In this document: positions 62,472-64,000 of the stretch, piece by piece
Numbering within the stretch: the stretch's first letter is position 1
How the letters are laid out: each line of letters starts with the position of its first letter
Assembly (NCBI RefSeq): GCF_019597925.1
Contig: NZ_CP080442.1
Span: 2,894,001 to 2,958,000, forward strand
From: [Clostridium] scindens
GTDB taxonomy: Bacteria; Bacillota; Clostridia; Lachnospirales; Lachnospiraceae
Direction: 5' to 3'
Length of the DNA stretch: 64,000 bases
Translations under genes and position numbers: made by a program
Notes under the pieces: model-generated
Seen by the model: the letters and a program-made list of their open reading frames with translations, nothing else
Told to the model about the DNA's origin: nothing
Databases searched by the model: none

Positions 62472-62543
62472 AATCAGGGGCAGTTCCGGTCAAATCCCTT
62501 GCCAGCCCGCCGCAAAAAGGTTGAACCAGAACCGCCCCTGATT
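62472..62543 (-). promoter_or_regulatory. Long RNA hairpin upstream of the C39-like gene
   Basis: The minus-strand RNA pairs 62521-62543 with 62472-62493 in a 22-bp stem with one bulged U; its two imperfect pairs are G-U wobbles on this strand only. It ends just before the GGGAGG of the next gene. It may be a proC terminator lacking a T run, or a leader structure. Confidence 0.6.
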
Positions 62544-62615
62544 GAAACTTGATACTATCTTAACTCATCTTTCAAGATTTTGGGACATTGTACTGATATT
62601 TATACAATATTTATG

Positions 62616-63410
62616 CTACATATTCTTTGAAATTTCTTCACATACCTTCATGGCCTCAAAGATTGCGCTTCTAAATCCGCGTTCTTCCAGTACGCGTACT
62701 GCCTCGATCGTAGTTCCTGCCGGAGAGCACACCATATCTTTGAGATCCCCAGGATGCCTGCCTGTATCCAGAACCATCTTAGCGCTTCCAAGAACTGCCT
62801 GTGCCGCAAACTGATATGCCTGTGGTCTTGGCATGCCGCCGGAAACAGCCGCGTCAGCCATCGCTTCAATCATCATGAATACATAGGCCGGGGAACTTCC
62901 GCTGGTGGATACTACCACATCCATCAGGCGCTCTGGAACAATCTCGACACGGCTGAAACTTTCCAGCAGCGTACGGATATATGCCAGCTCCTCTTCCGTT
63001 ATGTGCTCGTTGGGGCATGCCGCCGTCATGCCAGCTCCCACCATTGCAGGCGTGTTCGGCATAGTACGCACGATCTTCACATCCTTGCCAAACTTCTCGG
63101 CAAGCCATGCGAGCGTCTTGCCTGGAGCGATCGTAATAATGATCTGCTCATCCTTGATATCGCCCTTAATCTCATTGATCACATCTTCATAAAATTGTGG
63201 CTTAACCGACAGCACGATGACTTCCGCCTTGTCTACGACTTCCTTATTGCTGTCTGTCACCTGAATGCCGAACTGCTCTTTTGCGCGTTCTCTTCCCGGA
63301 GCAAACAGATCCGCCCCAATAATCTCCTGTGCCGGTATAATCTGCTTCTTTATAATGCCGCCCATAATTGCTGATGCCATGTTTCCTGTACCAATAAATC
63401 CTAATTTCAT
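62616..63410 (-). CDS. proC: Pyrroline-5-carboxylate reductase
   Basis: A 264-residue NAD(P)H enzyme for the last step of proline synthesis. Rossmann motif FIGTGNMASAI at the N-terminus, VLSVKPQ, the RTMPNTPAMVGAGMTA block, and the C-terminal signature region DMVCSPAGTTIEAVRVLE. The start at 63410 follows GGAAGG. A longer frame crosses the operators and is rejected. It is divergent from a GntR-type regulator gene that shares the operator region. Confidence 0.95.
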   Translation of the reverse strand: MKLGFIGTGNMASAIMGGIIKKQIIPAQEIIGADLFAPGRERAKEQFGIQVTDSNKEVVDKAEVIVLSVKPQFYEDVINEIKGDIKDEQIIITIAPGKTLAWLAEKFGKDVKIVRTMPNTPAMVGAGMTAACPNEHITEEELAYIRTLLESFSRVEIVPERLMDVVVSTSGSSPAYVFMMIEAMADAAVSGGMPRPQAYQFAAQAVLGSAKMVLDTGRHPGDLKDMVCSPAGTTIEAVRVLEERGFRSAIFEAMKVCEEISKNM

Positions 63411-63452
63411 CTTCCATACCTTCCTTTGCTCATGAATTGTACGAGTTTCCTT

Positions 63453-63480
63453 TGTATACATATTTTTAATTTGTATACAA
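63453..63480 (-). promoter_or_regulatory. proC promoter overlapped by two GntR-type operators
   Basis: Minus strand TTGTAT (63475-63480), 16 bases, TATACA (63453-63458). Each hexamer lies within a TTGTATACAA-type palindrome (63471-63480 perfect; 63453-63460 TGTATACA), so a bound regulator would cover both elements. Confidence 0.7.
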
Positions 63481-63533
63481 TTTTCTTCTTGCAACGACTA
63501 TATCATGCATTTCATAGAAAGTCAATAATCATC

Positions 63534-63572
63534 TTGTTTTTTTCCTATAAATACGTTATAATTTGTATACAA
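63534..63572 (+). promoter_or_regulatory. Promoter and operator of the GntR-type regulator gene
   Basis: TTGTTT (63534-63539), 17 bases, TATAAT (63557-63562), directly followed by the perfect palindrome TTGTATACAA (63563-63572). A weaker half-copy TCGTATACT follows at 63582-63590. The layout suggests autorepression. Confidence 0.75.
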
Positions 63573-63615
63573 TATTGCATTTCGTATACTCAGGCAAAAC
63601 ACAAGGAGGTATCCA

Positions 63616-64000
63616 ATGGCTAACAATAACAAAAGTGTCTCTCTCACAGATCAGGCCTATGAGAACATAAAAACGAATATTCTAAACCTGACCTATCCTC
63701 CCGGCATGGCTTTGACCGAAGCCCTGCTCTGCAGCCAGCTGGGAATGAGCCGAAGTCCTGTCCGCGCAGCGATTCACAGACTGCAGACAGAAGGCTTGAT
63801 CGTATCCGACTATTATAAATCCATGACGGTCAAAGAGATCACGGATAAGGATATCAACGAAATCTACCAGCTACGGGAATTGCTGGAAGGGGCCGCATTC
63901 AAGCTGATCTTTACTACCGGCCGTAACGAGGAATATTCTTACCGCATTGAGGAAAAGGTAGTCCGCATGTGCGCTGCTGCCAATGACCTCTATGAATGGG
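63616..64000 (+). CDS. GntR/FadR-family transcriptional regulator, partial (3' end beyond the window)
   Basis: The first 128 codons are visible. Residues 9-75 form the GntR winged helix (LTDQAYENIKTNILNLTYPPG, then LGMSRSPVRAAIHRLQTEGL). The following IYQLRELLEGAAF begins an FCD-type effector domain, as in the FadR subfamily. AAGGAGG lies upstream of the ATG. Operators of the TTGTATACAA type in its own promoter and in that of proC suggest that it controls both. Ligand unknown. Confidence 0.88.
   Translation, partial: MANNNKSVSLTDQAYENIKTNILNLTYPPGMALTEALLCSQLGMSRSPVRAAIHRLQTEGLIVSDYYKSMTVKEITDKDINEIYQLRELLEGAAFKLIFTTGRNEEYSYRIEEKVVRMCAAANDLYEW

Overview
The window looks like chromosome of a gut-type Clostridia, most likely a Lachnospiraceae (Clostridium scindens / Dorea / Blautia-like). 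The reasons are Firmicute-style ribosome binding sites, a dimeric-type glycyl-tRNA synthetase, a membrane pyrophosphatase, a one-piece pyruvate:ferredoxin oxidoreductase, pyruvate phosphate dikinase, NiaR-type niacin control, an ECF transporter module and a lysine riboswitch. No rRNA or tRNA gene was seen. The species assignment is an inference from gene content only.

Layout. 1-2940 is a phospholipid operon read leftwards (PAP2 protein, flippase-like protein, pssA, partial psd). 3036-6737 is the de novo NAD operon nadA-nadB-nadC-niaR behind a clear sigma-A promoter. 6749-9663 is a small operon joining a flavin/ferredoxin fusion protein to an OpuC-type ABC importer. 9850-19524 is the most unusual block. 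Leftwards it holds a four-subunit 2-oxoacid:ferredoxin oxidoreductase, a lactate/malate-family dehydrogenase with an abnormal specificity loop, a lactate-permease homologue and a nitrilase. Rightwards it holds an IclR regulator, an acyl kinase and a phosphotransacylase. Three related operator-like sequences tie the two arms together. The arrangement reads as a route from a nitrile or 2-hydroxy acid to 2-oxo acid, acyl-CoA, acyl phosphate and ATP, but the substrate is unknown.

19679-20684 is a thioredoxin-reductase-like flavoprotein without the CxxC. 21008-21709 is an 11-repeat CRISPR array of type I-C character with no cas gene in the window. ppdK, a Gfo/Idh/MocA oxidoreductase and an M18 aminopeptidase follow. 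27722-28780 is a REP-associated (RAYT) tyrosine transposase unit with long inverted repeats and CACGTAACA palindromes, and its coding frame is broken. A further palindrome copy lies at 38640-38712 beside era. 28794-32649 is a threonine unit: tdh-kbl, divergent from sstT.

32790-41639 holds a frameshifted pentapeptide-repeat gene, malQ, glyS, recO, a YqzL-like ORF, era and a large M16C metalloprotease. 41869-43745 is an NhaC-family transporter behind a lysine riboswitch and terminator (LysW-type lysine uptake). Then come an HTH-Uma2 protein, nifJ, an NSS amino-acid symporter with an attenuator-like leader, two COG0523 GTPases, hppA, ecfA1-ecfA2-ecfT-truA, an EamA exporter and a cyclophilin. The right end holds a lipoprotein, an arylsulfate sulfotransferase, a C39-like cysteine-protease-fold protein, proC and a divergent GntR regulator with repeated TTGTATACAA-type operators.
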